Origin: Acidobacteriota bacterium
GTDB lineage: Bacteria; Acidobacteriota; Terriglobia; Terriglobales; Acidobacteriaceae
Reading direction: 5' to 3'
Assembly: GCA_003225075.1 (NCBI GenBank)
Contig: QIAP01000060.1
Span: 1 to 44,845 of the forward strand
Length of the DNA: 44,845 bases
Part shown: piece by piece, positions 7,636-15,636 of the stretch
Position numbering within the stretch: the stretch's first letter is position 1
Layout: each line of letters starts with the position of its first letter
Program-made: the position numbers and the translations under genes
The notes under the pieces: model-generated
Seen by the model: the letters and a program-made list of their open reading frames with translations, nothing else
What the model was told of the DNA's origin: nothing
Database searches by the model: none

Positions 7636-8406
7636 ATGCAAGTGGCCAAAAAAGAGAACAAGCAGGAAGTAAGGCAACGCGAAACGACAGTCGAGTTCTT
7701 AGCCTCGCTGGCAGCGGTTCTGGTTACAGGTTTATTCATTATCACGTTCGTAGTGCAGGCCTTCGAAATCCCGTCCAGTTCAATGGAAAACACGCTGCTG
7801 ATCGGCGATCACGTTTTCGTCAACCGGGTGCAATTTGCGCCCAGGACGCATTGGATCGGGCCTCTTCTCCCTTATCGTGAAATACGCCACGGGGACATTA
7901 TGGTGTTCCTCTCGCCCGCGGAACCGGGACTGTACGTCGTGAAACGGGTCATGGGCGTTCCTGGTGATCGCATCCACCTTCGGGACGGCGTCGTATATCG
8001 CAACGGCGAAAAGCTGAATGAACCTTATGTGATACATAAAGCCGATAGCTACAACCCTTATCGGGATAATTTCCCCGCAGTGTCCCCATCCGACTTTTAC
8101 GGCGTAAACCCGGAATGGCAACTCATCATGAAGTCGCACATCCAAGGAGACGACATCGTGGTCCCTGCGGGCGCGTACTTTGCCATGGGCGATAACCGGG
8201 ATGTAAGCCTGGACAGCCGTTACTGGGGTTTTGTTCCGCGAGAGAATGTGATTGGACGGCCCCTGTTTATTTATTGGTCGTTTGAGACCCCTGCTGATCA
8301 GTACCAACAGACGCAAATAAGCCAGCGTCTGAGCTTCCTGGCCCACGTAGTAATCCACTTCTTCGATGAGACTCGTTGGCGGCGGACTTTAAAGGCAGTG
8401 CAATGA
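7636..8406 (+). CDS. lepB: Type I signal peptidase (second copy)
   Basis: A 256-residue paralogue of the preceding gene. A membrane segment (about residues 22-43) is followed by EIPSSSMENTLLIGD with catalytic Ser49. The Lys base is Lys103 in VVKRVMGVPGDRI, and the box GDNRDVSLDSRYWGFVP is present, so it should be active. It has an insertion similar to the first copy (YNPYRDNFPAVSPSDFYG...). The N-terminus before the membrane segment is more charged (KKENKQEVRQRE) than in copy one. Its stop overlaps the ATG of the AsmA fragment (ATGA). Tandem copies suggest duplication followed by division of substrates. Confidence 0.94.
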   Translation: MQVAKKENKQEVRQRETTVEFLASLAAVLVTGLFIITFVVQAFEIPSSSMENTLLIGDHVFVNRVQFAPRTHWIGPLLPYREIRHGDIMVFLSPAEPGLYVVKRVMGVPGDRIHLRDGVVYRNGEKLNEPYVIHKADSYNPYRDNFPAVSPSDFYGVNPEWQLIMKSHIQGDDIVVPAGAYFAMGDNRDVSLDSRYWGFVPRENVIGRPLFIYWSFETPADQYQQTQISQRLSFLAHVVIHFFDETRWRRTLKAVQ

Positions 8407-8504
8407 GACTGGTGCATCCCAAGCGTCGCGTCTGGGTTGGCATGGGACTGTTGCTGCTGCTGGCGTTATTCCTGGTTCGCCCCGGTGGGGCGCAAATTTT
8501 GTAG
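8403..8504 (+). pseudogene. Detached N-terminal fragment of the AsmA-like gene
   Basis: The ATG overlaps the lepB2 stop (ATGA) and opens a 33-residue frame: a basic n-region MRLVHPKRRVWVG, a membrane helix GMGLLLLLALFLVRP, then GGAQIL and a TAG stop. This is what the N-terminus of an AsmA-family protein looks like. The continuation (FVVHDDPSF, then LRGRLEVSRLSLTDPSFNLV) appears directly afterwards in another frame (from about 8495). About 35 residues that AsmA relatives have between the anchor and 'ENFVVHDDP' are missing, so an internal deletion plus frameshift separates the anchor from the body. It could be a real mutation or an assembly error. Confidence 0.6.
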
Positions 8505-8641
8505 TTCACGATGACCCCTCGTTCAGCGCTGAACCTGAGCTTCGATCGCAGGAAGTAACGGCAACTCTGCGATTCAGTTCTCTGCTGCGCGGCCGTCTCG
8601 AAGTCTCGCGCCTCAGCCTGACTGACCCCAGCTTCAACCTG

Positions 8642-10840
8642 GTGCGCAACAACCAGGGACATTGGAACATCGAGAATTTAGTGGAACGGACGGCGAAGAC
8701 GGCGGTGGCACCCACCAGTAAGACCCTGGTCGAGCCACGTCCGGGCTTTCCTTACATTGAAGCAAGCGCGGCTCGTATCAATTTTAAGTTCGGACAGGAG
8801 AAGAAGGCTTACGCATTGATGGATGCAGATTTGGCCCTTTGGCAGGACTCCGAGAATTCCTGGGGAGTACGGCTCAAAGCGCGACCTACGCGTACCGATT
8901 TCAACCTGACCGACACCGGTCTGCTCACCCTCACTGGCACCTGGCAGAGGGCGGCAAGTCTCCGCGATACGCCGCTTCAGTTCAGCTTCAAGTGGGACCA
9001 GCCCCAATTGGGACAGATGACAAAGCTACTGTCGGGAAAGGACAAAGGTTGGCGGGGCGGGGTGAGTGCATCTGCCGTGTTCGAGGGCAGGCCGTCAGAT
9101 TTGGATATCCGGACCGACATTTCGCTCCGCGACTTCCGCCGTTACGACATCATAGGCGGTCAGGAGCTTCCACTAGCAGCACGCTGCGAGGCACACTATA
9201 GGTCCGCAGACCGTACTTTCCGGCGCATCCTCTGTGACATTCCCGTCGGAGACGGTGCGATCTTGCTGCGGGGCCAGGTGGCTGGATTGTTCGCGCCCCA
9301 TGACTACGATTTGGTTTTGTCGATCGAACAAGTACCTATTCAGGCTGTCATGACACTTGTCCGCCATGCGAAAAAGGATTTGCCGGAGGATCTTCTGGCG
9401 AGCGGCAACTTGGACGCGAAGTTCACCATGCACGCCTCCGGGGAAGTGAAGCGTAGCGTGGGGGTATCAGGCCGCGGCGAGACCAGCAATTTCCGTCTTC
9501 AGTCGACCAGCACCAACACGCAATTAGATCTGGGAAACGTATCTTTTTCCATTCCAGAGCAGGAGACTGCCGAGGCCAATCGCAAGAAGACTGCGCAGGA
9601 TCGAAGTCGTAAGTTCGAACGGGTCCCCGACGAAGTCCAGGTGCAACTGGGTCCCAGCACGGTGATGCTCGGGCGCATGCTCCCGGCCACGGCACGAGGC
9701 TGGATTTCGACATCCGGCTACAGCTTGTCTCTGCAAGGTGATGCTCAAGTGAAACGCGTGCTGCAGTTAGCCCGGACCCTGGGCTTGCCGGCTTCTCAGG
9801 CTGCGGCTGACGGGTTGGTGAAACTCGATTTGCGAATTGCCGGCGGGTGGTCGGGCTTCGCCTCGCCAGAAATTACCGGGACGGCGCAGTTAAATACAAT
9901 TCGTGCGGAATTACGCGGTCTGAATGCACCTCTCCAAATATCCGCGGGCGATGTGGTGCTGGAGAAAGACACAGTGCGAGTCCAGAACCTTAAGGCTACG
10001 CTTGGAAACAGCGAATGGACCGGATCGCTACACCTGCCGCGTCATTGCGTTTCGCCTCAAAGCTGTCCTATTCAGTTTGATCTGCACGCCGATCAGATCG
10101 TTGCCGACGATTGGAACGAATTGTTGAGTCTCCATCCGCGGAAGCGTCCCTGGTACCGCTTGCTGTCCATTGCGGTGCAGCCTGGCGCTTCAGTCCTGAG
10201 CGCCTTGGACGCCAGTGGAACCCTCACCGCCAATCGCCTCGTGCTACAAAATCTGGTTGGCGAGCGCCTGTCCGCGAACGTGGAACTTAAAGAGGGACAG
10301 TTGAAGGCCTCTAATCTTCGGGCCGAGTTGCTGGGCGGGAAGCATAATGGCGAGTGGCAGGCCGACTTCACGGCGAAACCCCCGGTTTATTCCGGTAGCG
10401 GCATGCTGGAACGTGTCTCACTGGCGCAAGTTGCAATCTTGATGCACGATGGGTGGATCACGGGCACGGCAACCGCTTCTTATCGCGTGAGCGTCAGCGG
10501 TTATTCGAGCACCGATCTTTTGACGTCGGCTAGCGGGACTATCAACTTTGAAATGTTGGAAGGAACATTGCCCCACGTTTTGTTTACCAATGGCAGTGCG
10601 CCGCTTCAGGTGTCGCGATTTAAAGGGCGCATTGAGCTGCGGAATGGTCAGTTGGATATCCAGGAAGGCAAACTGGAGGCTCCCAGCGGCATCTATCAAG
10701 TAAGTGGCATCGCGTCTCCCCAGTTGAATATCAGGCTGCTTCATGATCCTGTACATGGATTCAACATTACAGGCACCATCGCCGAACCGCGGGTGTCAGT
10801 AATTACGCGTCCGGAGACCGAAGCCGCGCTCAAACCATGA
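8642..10840 (+). CDS. AsmA-family envelope protein, N-terminus lost
   Basis: The long frame encodes 732 residues from the first GTG, but coding sequence in the same frame runs back to about 8495 (FVVHDDPSFSAEPEL..., LLRGRLEVSRLSLTDPSFNLV). So the annotated start is only the first usable codon, not the original one. The body is beta-strand rich with the repetitive AsmA/YhdP-like pattern, and ends with an AsmA C-terminal region (SASGTINFEMLEGTLPHVLF, ...RFKGRIELRNGQLDIQEGKL, FNITGTIAEPRVSV). Relatives are inner-membrane anchored, span the periplasm and are linked to phospholipid transport and outer-membrane assembly. Here the anchor is in the separate fragment at 8403-8504, so function is doubtful unless the lesion is artefactual. 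The stop overlaps the next ATG (ATGA). Confidence 0.82.
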   Translation: MRNNQGHWNIENLVERTAKTAVAPTSKTLVEPRPGFPYIEASAARINFKFGQEKKAYALMDADLALWQDSENSWGVRLKARPTRTDFNLTDTGLLTLTGTWQRAASLRDTPLQFSFKWDQPQLGQMTKLLSGKDKGWRGGVSASAVFEGRPSDLDIRTDISLRDFRRYDIIGGQELPLAARCEAHYRSADRTFRRILCDIPVGDGAILLRGQVAGLFAPHDYDLVLSIEQVPIQAVMTLVRHAKKDLPEDLLASGNLDAKFTMHASGEVKRSVGVSGRGETSNFRLQSTSTNTQLDLGNVSFSIPEQETAEANRKKTAQDRSRKFERVPDEVQVQLGPSTVMLGRMLPATARGWISTSGYSLSLQGDAQVKRVLQLARTLGLPASQAAADGLVKLDLRIAGGWSGFASPEITGTAQLNTIRAELRGLNAPLQISAGDVVLEKDTVRVQNLKATLGNSEWTGSLHLPRHCVSPQSCPIQFDLHADQIVADDWNELLSLHPRKRPWYRLLSIAVQPGASVLSALDASGTLTANRLVLQNLVGERLSANVELKEGQLKASNLRAELLGGKHNGEWQADFTAKPPVYSGSGMLERVSLAQVAILMHDGWITGTATASYRVSVSGYSSTDLLTSASGTINFEMLEGTLPHVLFTNGSAPLQVSRFKGRIELRNGQLDIQEGKLEAPSGIYQVSGIASPQLNIRLLHDPVHGFNITGTIAEPRVSVITRPETEAALKP

Positions 10841-11445
10841 GATTATTTTTTGTTTTACTGTTGGGTGCGGGGTTGCTTTGTTTCGGGAACCTTGCCGCCG
10901 GCGCAAGACCGTACAGCTCGCAAACCGGGTCAACGGCTCCCAGCCAGGCTCTTCAGAGTATTGAACGTAAGCTGATTCACATTCAGCAGAATGGCGCGTT
11001 GTCCAAACCTGATTCAACTCCAACTCAAATTACAGAAGCCGAGGCGAATGCTTATCTGGCTTCGGGACGATTGCGTTTCCCCGCGGGGGTTCAGTCTGTC
11101 AGGCTTCAGGGCGAGCCCGGTGTGATCACGGCAAGCTGTCGCGTGGATTTTGACGAGTTCAAGGCGGGACAACACAGTTCGAATCCTCTGCTGGCCATTT
11201 TTAGCGGCGTACATGATGTTCTAGTAGTCACCCATGCCCACGGCGCCGGTCACCAGGGATTTGTACATGTGGACTCAGTTTCTCTCGACGGCATGGAAAT
11301 TCCCCACTTCGCACTCGAACTGTTTGTAGAGAAGTACGTTCAGCCCCGATATCCGGGGATTGGGATCGATTCGCAGTTCGCCTTGCCCAACAAGATTGAC
11401 ACCGCCGTCGTGGGGCAACATGAGGTAACCATCACCCAAAAGTAG
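10837..11445 (+). CDS. Exported protein of unknown function
   Basis: A 202-residue protein with a clear signal peptide (MRLFFVLLLGAGLLCFGNLAAGA). The mature part has an amphipathic segment (QALQSIERKLIHIQQNG), then alternating strands such as LRFPAGVQSVRLQGEPGVIT and VHVDSVSLDGMEIPHFALEL, a pattern like lipid-binding or AsmA-like beta proteins. I do not recognise a named family. The start overlaps the AsmA-like stop by 4 bases (ATGA), so the two are coupled and probably act together in the cell envelope. It ends 15 bases before the stop of the convergent amidohydrolase gene. Confidence 0.8.
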   Translation: MRLFFVLLLGAGLLCFGNLAAGARPYSSQTGSTAPSQALQSIERKLIHIQQNGALSKPDSTPTQITEAEANAYLASGRLRFPAGVQSVRLQGEPGVITASCRVDFDEFKAGQHSSNPLLAIFSGVHDVLVVTHAHGAGHQGFVHVDSVSLDGMEIPHFALELFVEKYVQPRYPGIGIDSQFALPNKIDTAVVGQHEVTITQK

Positions 11446-11460
11446 TGCATCGCACGGCGT

Positions 11461-13179
11461 TCAGGGTGTGTATCCCGATCCTCGCAATACTTTTCCCGGC
11501 AGTGCGCCCGTCATCTTACCTTGCTCAATTACCGGCACGCCATTTACCAGTACAAATTCCATTCCTTGGGACAACTGGTTGGGATTTTCGAAATCGGCCA
11601 TATCGCGCACGCTGGCGGGATCGAAGATGACGACATCGGCCCACATACCTGCCTTCAGTACGCCGCGGTCGGCCAGACGCATGCGTTGTGCAGGGAGCGC
11701 CGAGAACTTGCGGATGGCGTCTTCCAGCGTGAGCTTCTTCTCCTCCCGCACATACTTTCGGAGAATGCGGGGGAAGGTACCGTAGGCGCGTGGATGCGGA
11801 TGTTCCTGGCCAAGAATTCCTTCGGGAGACGCGCCGGAGGAGTCATTGTCGATCGCAACCCAAGGCTGCTGCAACGCGAGTACAACATCCGGCTCGGACA
11901 TTCCGAATACGGCGACGTTGGTAAAAGCATTGTCCTCGATCAGCAGATCGAACAGCGCATCCATCGGATCCTTATTCCAGATTTTGGCGACTTCCGTAAG
12001 TCTCTTGCCCTGCATCGGCATTAGTTTGGGATTCTGCACCACGCCGATCATCACCGCTTCTGGGCCGGGAATTTCCTGCCACTCGTTGTCCCATTCCTTT
12101 GAAGGTGTGAGCATGTCTTTCCGGATGCGGGCACGGGTCGCGGGGTCCTTCAAGCGATCGATCAGTTTGGCGTCACCGCCATCGTGCGCCCAGGGCGGAA
12201 TGAAGGCTGACATGCTGTTGAACCATGCGGTATAGGCGTACGTATCCGCCGTAATGTCCATGCCGTGACTGCGCGCGCTATTGATCTTGGCGACGACATC
12301 GGGCATATGTCCCCAGTTGTTCTTGCCGGCGACTTTTATGTGCCAGATCTCGACCGGAATATGAGCTTCCCGCCCGATACGCAGAGTTTCATCAATGGCC
12401 GTGAGCACGGCATCGCCTTCGTTGCGCATGTGGGTCGCATAAATGCCGCCGAACTTCGATGCTTCACCGGCGAGTGCGATCAACTCTTCGGTCTTGGCGT
12501 AAGGCGCTGGTGCGTATTCAAGCGAAGTAGAGACGCCCACTGCGCCATCCTTCATTGCATCACGCACCAGAGCTTTCATCTGCTCCAGTTGCTGCGCCGT
12601 TGGTTGCAGGTCCGCATCTCCAAGCACCATGCGACGGACCTGCGTCGCCCCGATGTAAGTTGCGAGATTGATTCCCATGCCCTGTTTTTCGAGACGCACG
12701 AAATACTGGCGCAAGGTTCGCCAGTCGGGGGTGATCTTCAAGTGCTCGTAACTGGATCGATCAGCCTGGATCATGGCATCGTTCAGGGGAGCTGCTGATC
12801 CGCCCTCACCGGTAATCTCGGTGGTGATTCCCTGAAAGACTTTCGACGGTAATCGGGGATCAACCAAAATCGTCAGCTCGGACTGGCCAAGCATGTCAAT
12901 GAACCCGGGCGCCACTACCATCCCGCGCGCATCAATAGTACGTTTGCGAGGAGCAGCCGCCAGATTTCCAATGGCAACAATTTTCCCGTCCCAGATGCCG
13001 AGATCGCCGGAATACCATGGCGAGCCAGTGCCGTCGATGATGTGGCCGTTAGTGATGACGATATCGAATCCCTGGGAGGATTCTGAGGTTGCCGGCAAAA
13101 GCGAGTAGGAACAAACAAGGAGACCGAAAATCACAAGTAAGCTCAATTTCATGAGGGCCTTTCTTTTCGCCGCTTTCAC
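11461..13179 (-). CDS. Exported D-aminoacylase-like amidohydrolase
   Basis: A 572-residue member of the amidohydrolase superfamily close to N-acyl-D-amino-acid deacylases, which release D-amino acids from N-acyl derivatives. An N-terminal signal or anchor (about residues 10-30, KLSLLVIFGLLVCSYSLL) places it outside the cytoplasm. The barrel starts with DIVITNGHIIDGTGSPWYSG and VVAPGFIDMLGQSE, where classical enzymes have the metal-binding HxH after GFID; here it is missing. The usual Cys ligand region reads TEITGEGGSAAP, without Cys. The later ligands are kept: His in YATHMRNE, His in VEIWHIKVAG, and Asp in AIDNDSSG. The C-terminal cap is typical (GVLKAGMWADVVIFDP). It is the last gene of a three-gene minus-strand operon. 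The substrate is unknown. Confidence 0.85.
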   Translation of the reverse strand: MKAAKRKALMKLSLLVIFGLLVCSYSLLPATSESSQGFDIVITNGHIIDGTGSPWYSGDLGIWDGKIVAIGNLAAAPRKRTIDARGMVVAPGFIDMLGQSELTILVDPRLPSKVFQGITTEITGEGGSAAPLNDAMIQADRSSYEHLKITPDWRTLRQYFVRLEKQGMGINLATYIGATQVRRMVLGDADLQPTAQQLEQMKALVRDAMKDGAVGVSTSLEYAPAPYAKTEELIALAGEASKFGGIYATHMRNEGDAVLTAIDETLRIGREAHIPVEIWHIKVAGKNNWGHMPDVVAKINSARSHGMDITADTYAYTAWFNSMSAFIPPWAHDGGDAKLIDRLKDPATRARIRKDMLTPSKEWDNEWQEIPGPEAVMIGVVQNPKLMPMQGKRLTEVAKIWNKDPMDALFDLLIEDNAFTNVAVFGMSEPDVVLALQQPWVAIDNDSSGASPEGILGQEHPHPRAYGTFPRILRKYVREEKKLTLEDAIRKFSALPAQRMRLADRGVLKAGMWADVVIFDPASVRDMADFENPNQLSQGMEFVLVNGVPVIEQGKMTGALPGKVLRGSGYTP

Positions 13180-13192
13180 AGAGATTCCAATA

Positions 13193-14533
13193 TCAAGCTC
13201 GCACCCCGGCGATTAGCGCTCTTTGCCGCCAGCTGAGCGCGAAACCGGTAACGCACCATATCCCCAGGGCCAGCCACTCGTAGCCATTGAAGTGGCCGGG
13301 GACATAAGGCACGACCTTCATCACAATCATCATCAATCCCACAGTGGCTCCGATCGCTGCGACGTATCGCTCGCGCGCAATCGGGCCCATTCGGTAATAT
13401 GCTGCGCAAGCCGCCAGCCATCCAATCGCAGATGCCACCGAACCTACTTCCGAGATAGGCACCAGGATGGCGTCACCCACAAACATGCATGCGGCGGTGG
13501 CGAGGCCAATGCACACCACCGCGACTGAAGGCGTTTGATTGACCGGATGCACCTGGGCTACACGGCTGTCCAGCAGCCCGCGCCGCCCCATGGCAAAGAG
13601 CAACCGGCTGGAAGCCACAAGATTTCCATTAAATACTTTGAAAAGTGAGAACAGGGCAGACACCAGGATAATACTGACGATCCAGCGTGCGCCGATTGCT
13701 CGTTCGAAAGCCAGGGCAGTCATGAACGGCTTGCCGATAAGGTCTTTCCATGGGGCTACAAAGCTGACAGCAGCGATCACAATTGTGTAAAACAAAATGC
13801 CGACGATGATTGCCATCCAAATTGTTTTAAAGAACCCGCGCGCGCGAAATTCCGGATTCGCCTCTTCAGCCGCCTTTGCAACCGACTCATACCCTGTCAT
13901 GTAGTAGGGCACAATCTGCATCACCAGCAGCACTGAGACGAACGGAGTGTGAGTAAACAGTGGGGGGAAATTTCGCGCCGCGCCTTTGGTGGCGCCACAT
14001 GCCACGAAAACGACGAACAATGCTAAGGTTCCGAATGTGGTCCAGTTTTGAAAGGTTGCGCTCAGCCGGATCCCGCGGTAGTTCAGCAAGGTCAGCAAAG
14101 CGGTCAGTGCCAAGCCGATAACGATGTGCGGAAGGTATACGGGCTTTCCAGCGATGCGGTAGAGCTCATGGGAATCGAGTGATGGGAAGATATAACCCGC
14201 AATCTTCCCCACGGCGACAGCCTCCCACGGACAAACGATGAAGTAGGCCAACATCATCATCCATCCCGTAGCGAAGCTCACGGACTGTGGGAAGACTTTG
14301 GCGGTGTAAGCAACTTCACCGGCTGCGTCCGGCATGGCCATGACCAACTGTCCGTAGACGTAGCCGATGGGCAACAGCAACGCGCCACCGATGGCGAATC
14401 CGAGTATGCCGCCGACTGACCCTCCGCGCCCCAGCCAGTCATCCATGACGACCAGCCAGCCGACACCGACCATGGTGCCCCAGCCGAGCGTGAAGTAGTC
14501 GATGACGCGAAGTTTTCGAGCAAGTGTGGGCAT
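13193..14533 (-). CDS. APC-superfamily amino acid permease
   Basis: A 446-residue polytopic membrane protein with about 12 hydrophobic segments. The first helix region, FTLGWGTMVGVGWLVVMDDW, carries the unwound glycine motif of amino-acid/polyamine/organocation transporters. Further typical parts are AGEVAYTAKVFPQSVSFATG, YYMTGYESVAKAAEEANPEF (helix 6 region) and NGNLVASSRLLFAMGRRGLL (helix 8 region). It should import an amino acid or related amine with protons or sodium. It lies 15 bases downstream of the agmatinase-family gene and 13 bases upstream of the D-aminoacylase-like gene. The operon thus pairs extracellular release, uptake and ureohydrolysis. The substrate cannot be read from sequence. 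Confidence 0.9.
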   Translation of the reverse strand: MPTLARKLRVIDYFTLGWGTMVGVGWLVVMDDWLGRGGSVGGILGFAIGGALLLPIGYVYGQLVMAMPDAAGEVAYTAKVFPQSVSFATGWMMMLAYFIVCPWEAVAVGKIAGYIFPSLDSHELYRIAGKPVYLPHIVIGLALTALLTLLNYRGIRLSATFQNWTTFGTLALFVVFVACGATKGAARNFPPLFTHTPFVSVLLVMQIVPYYMTGYESVAKAAEEANPEFRARGFFKTIWMAIIVGILFYTIVIAAVSFVAPWKDLIGKPFMTALAFERAIGARWIVSIILVSALFSLFKVFNGNLVASSRLLFAMGRRGLLDSRVAQVHPVNQTPSVAVVCIGLATAACMFVGDAILVPISEVGSVASAIGWLAACAAYYRMGPIARERYVAAIGATVGLMMIVMKVVPYVPGHFNGYEWLALGIWCVTGFALSWRQRALIAGVRA

Positions 14534-14548
14534 GTGCGTCAGAGATGC

Positions 14549-15523
14549 TCAGAACAGACAAATCAGTTCATACAGCAAATTCGCGGCGAGAAGTGACGTA
14601 ATCTCACCGTTGTCATACGGTGGCGAAACTTCTACCAGATCACATGCCACCAAGTTGAGCCCTTTTAAGCTGCGCACCAGCTCAAGAATCTGCGCGCTGG
14701 AGAGACCACCTATTTGCGGCGTGCCCGTCCCCGGAGCGAAGGCCGGATCTACGACATCGATATCCAGCGTCACGTAGATGGGACGCTTGCCGAACTTTTT
14801 AAGATGCCGCTTCACCAATTCGACTCCGCGGCAATGAAACTCCTCCGAAGTCACAATTTGAATGTGGTGCTCCCGCGCAAAATCGAAGTCACCTTCTGAA
14901 TAGACTTGTCCGCGAAGGCCGACTTGCAGGGCGTAGCCATCGGCGATCAGACCTTCTTCAACGGCGTACTTCACAGGGGTACCGTGGGAGTGCGGGCTGC
15001 CGAAGTAGCCTCCCCAAGTGTCACCGTGGGCATCCAGCTGTACAAACCCCACTGGACCAAACTGTTTGTGGATAGCCCGCAGAATCGGCAACAGAATGGA
15101 ATGGTCTCCGCCAACGCAAACTGGATGCGCCCCGGCGTGGAGGATATCCCCAAGCTGCTCGGTGATGCGGCGGTAGGTGTCTTCAATCGAAAGCGGGTTG
15201 ATCGAGAGGTCGCCACAATCAGCGATCCGCCACTTTTCAAATGGATTGACCTTCAGCACCGGATTCCAGGGACGAATCATGGCTGACTGTACGCGAATGT
15301 TGCGCGGCCCGAAACGCGGTCCCGGGCGATATGTCGTGCCGCCATCAAACGGTACACCAATCAAGGCGATGTCGAGCTCTTCCGCTCGCGTAATGTGAGG
15401 CAGACGCATGAACGTGGGCACACCGGAGAATCGCGGGTAGACCAAAGCGTCCACCGGCTGGGGGTGTGGACTCCGAAGTTTCTTCGGCTTCATAAGGCTT
15501 GGTTTCATAAGTCTGGGTTTCAC
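14549..15523 (-). CDS. Agmatinase/arginase-family ureohydrolase
   Basis: A 324-residue binuclear-manganese ureohydrolase. It should split a guanidino compound (agmatine, guanidinobutyrate or similar) into urea and an amine. The metal motifs are intact: CVGGDHS, QLDAHGDTW and LDIDVVDPAFAPGTGTP. The substrate-entry region SPHSHGTPVKYAVEEG is also typical, and the length fits the agmatinase branch. The N-terminus is odd: GTG at 15523 and ATGs at 15508 and 15493 begin three near-repeats (MKPRL, MKPSL, MKPKK), so the true start is unclear. A TATAAT box sits 11 bases before the GTG. It is the first gene of the operon with the permease and the D-aminoacylase-like enzyme. Confidence 0.88.
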   Translation of the reverse strand: MKPRLMKPSLMKPKKLRSPHPQPVDALVYPRFSGVPTFMRLPHITRAEELDIALIGVPFDGGTTYRPGPRFGPRNIRVQSAMIRPWNPVLKVNPFEKWRIADCGDLSINPLSIEDTYRRITEQLGDILHAGAHPVCVGGDHSILLPILRAIHKQFGPVGFVQLDAHGDTWGGYFGSPHSHGTPVKYAVEEGLIADGYALQVGLRGQVYSEGDFDFAREHHIQIVTSEEFHCRGVELVKRHLKKFGKRPIYVTLDIDVVDPAFAPGTGTPQIGGLSSAQILELVRSLKGLNLVACDLVEVSPPYDNGEITSLLAANLLYELICLF

Positions 15524-15534
15524 AAAGCGGCGCG

Positions 15535-15540
15535 ATTATA
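15535..15540 (-). promoter_or_regulatory. TATAAT box upstream of the ureohydrolase operon
   Basis: On the minus strand a perfect TATAAT (15540-15535) lies 11 bases before the GTG at 15523. Transcription would start at about 15528, giving a leaderless message for the GTG start, or a 20-35 base leader for the in-frame ATGs at 15508 or 15493. No recognisable -35 is found at the usual distance. Confidence 0.35.
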
Positions 15541-15636
15541 AAGCATCGCAGTCACATATTCCGTTTCATCGGCGGAGACCGCACCAGCGGCCGGGTGTGC
15601 TATGTTTTAGCTTCTCCAGAATTCTGCGAGGCAACG

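Noticed and set aside
12265-12798. 177-codon plus-strand frame inside the amidohydrolase
   Set aside because: It is a shadow in a gene whose own protein is well supported.
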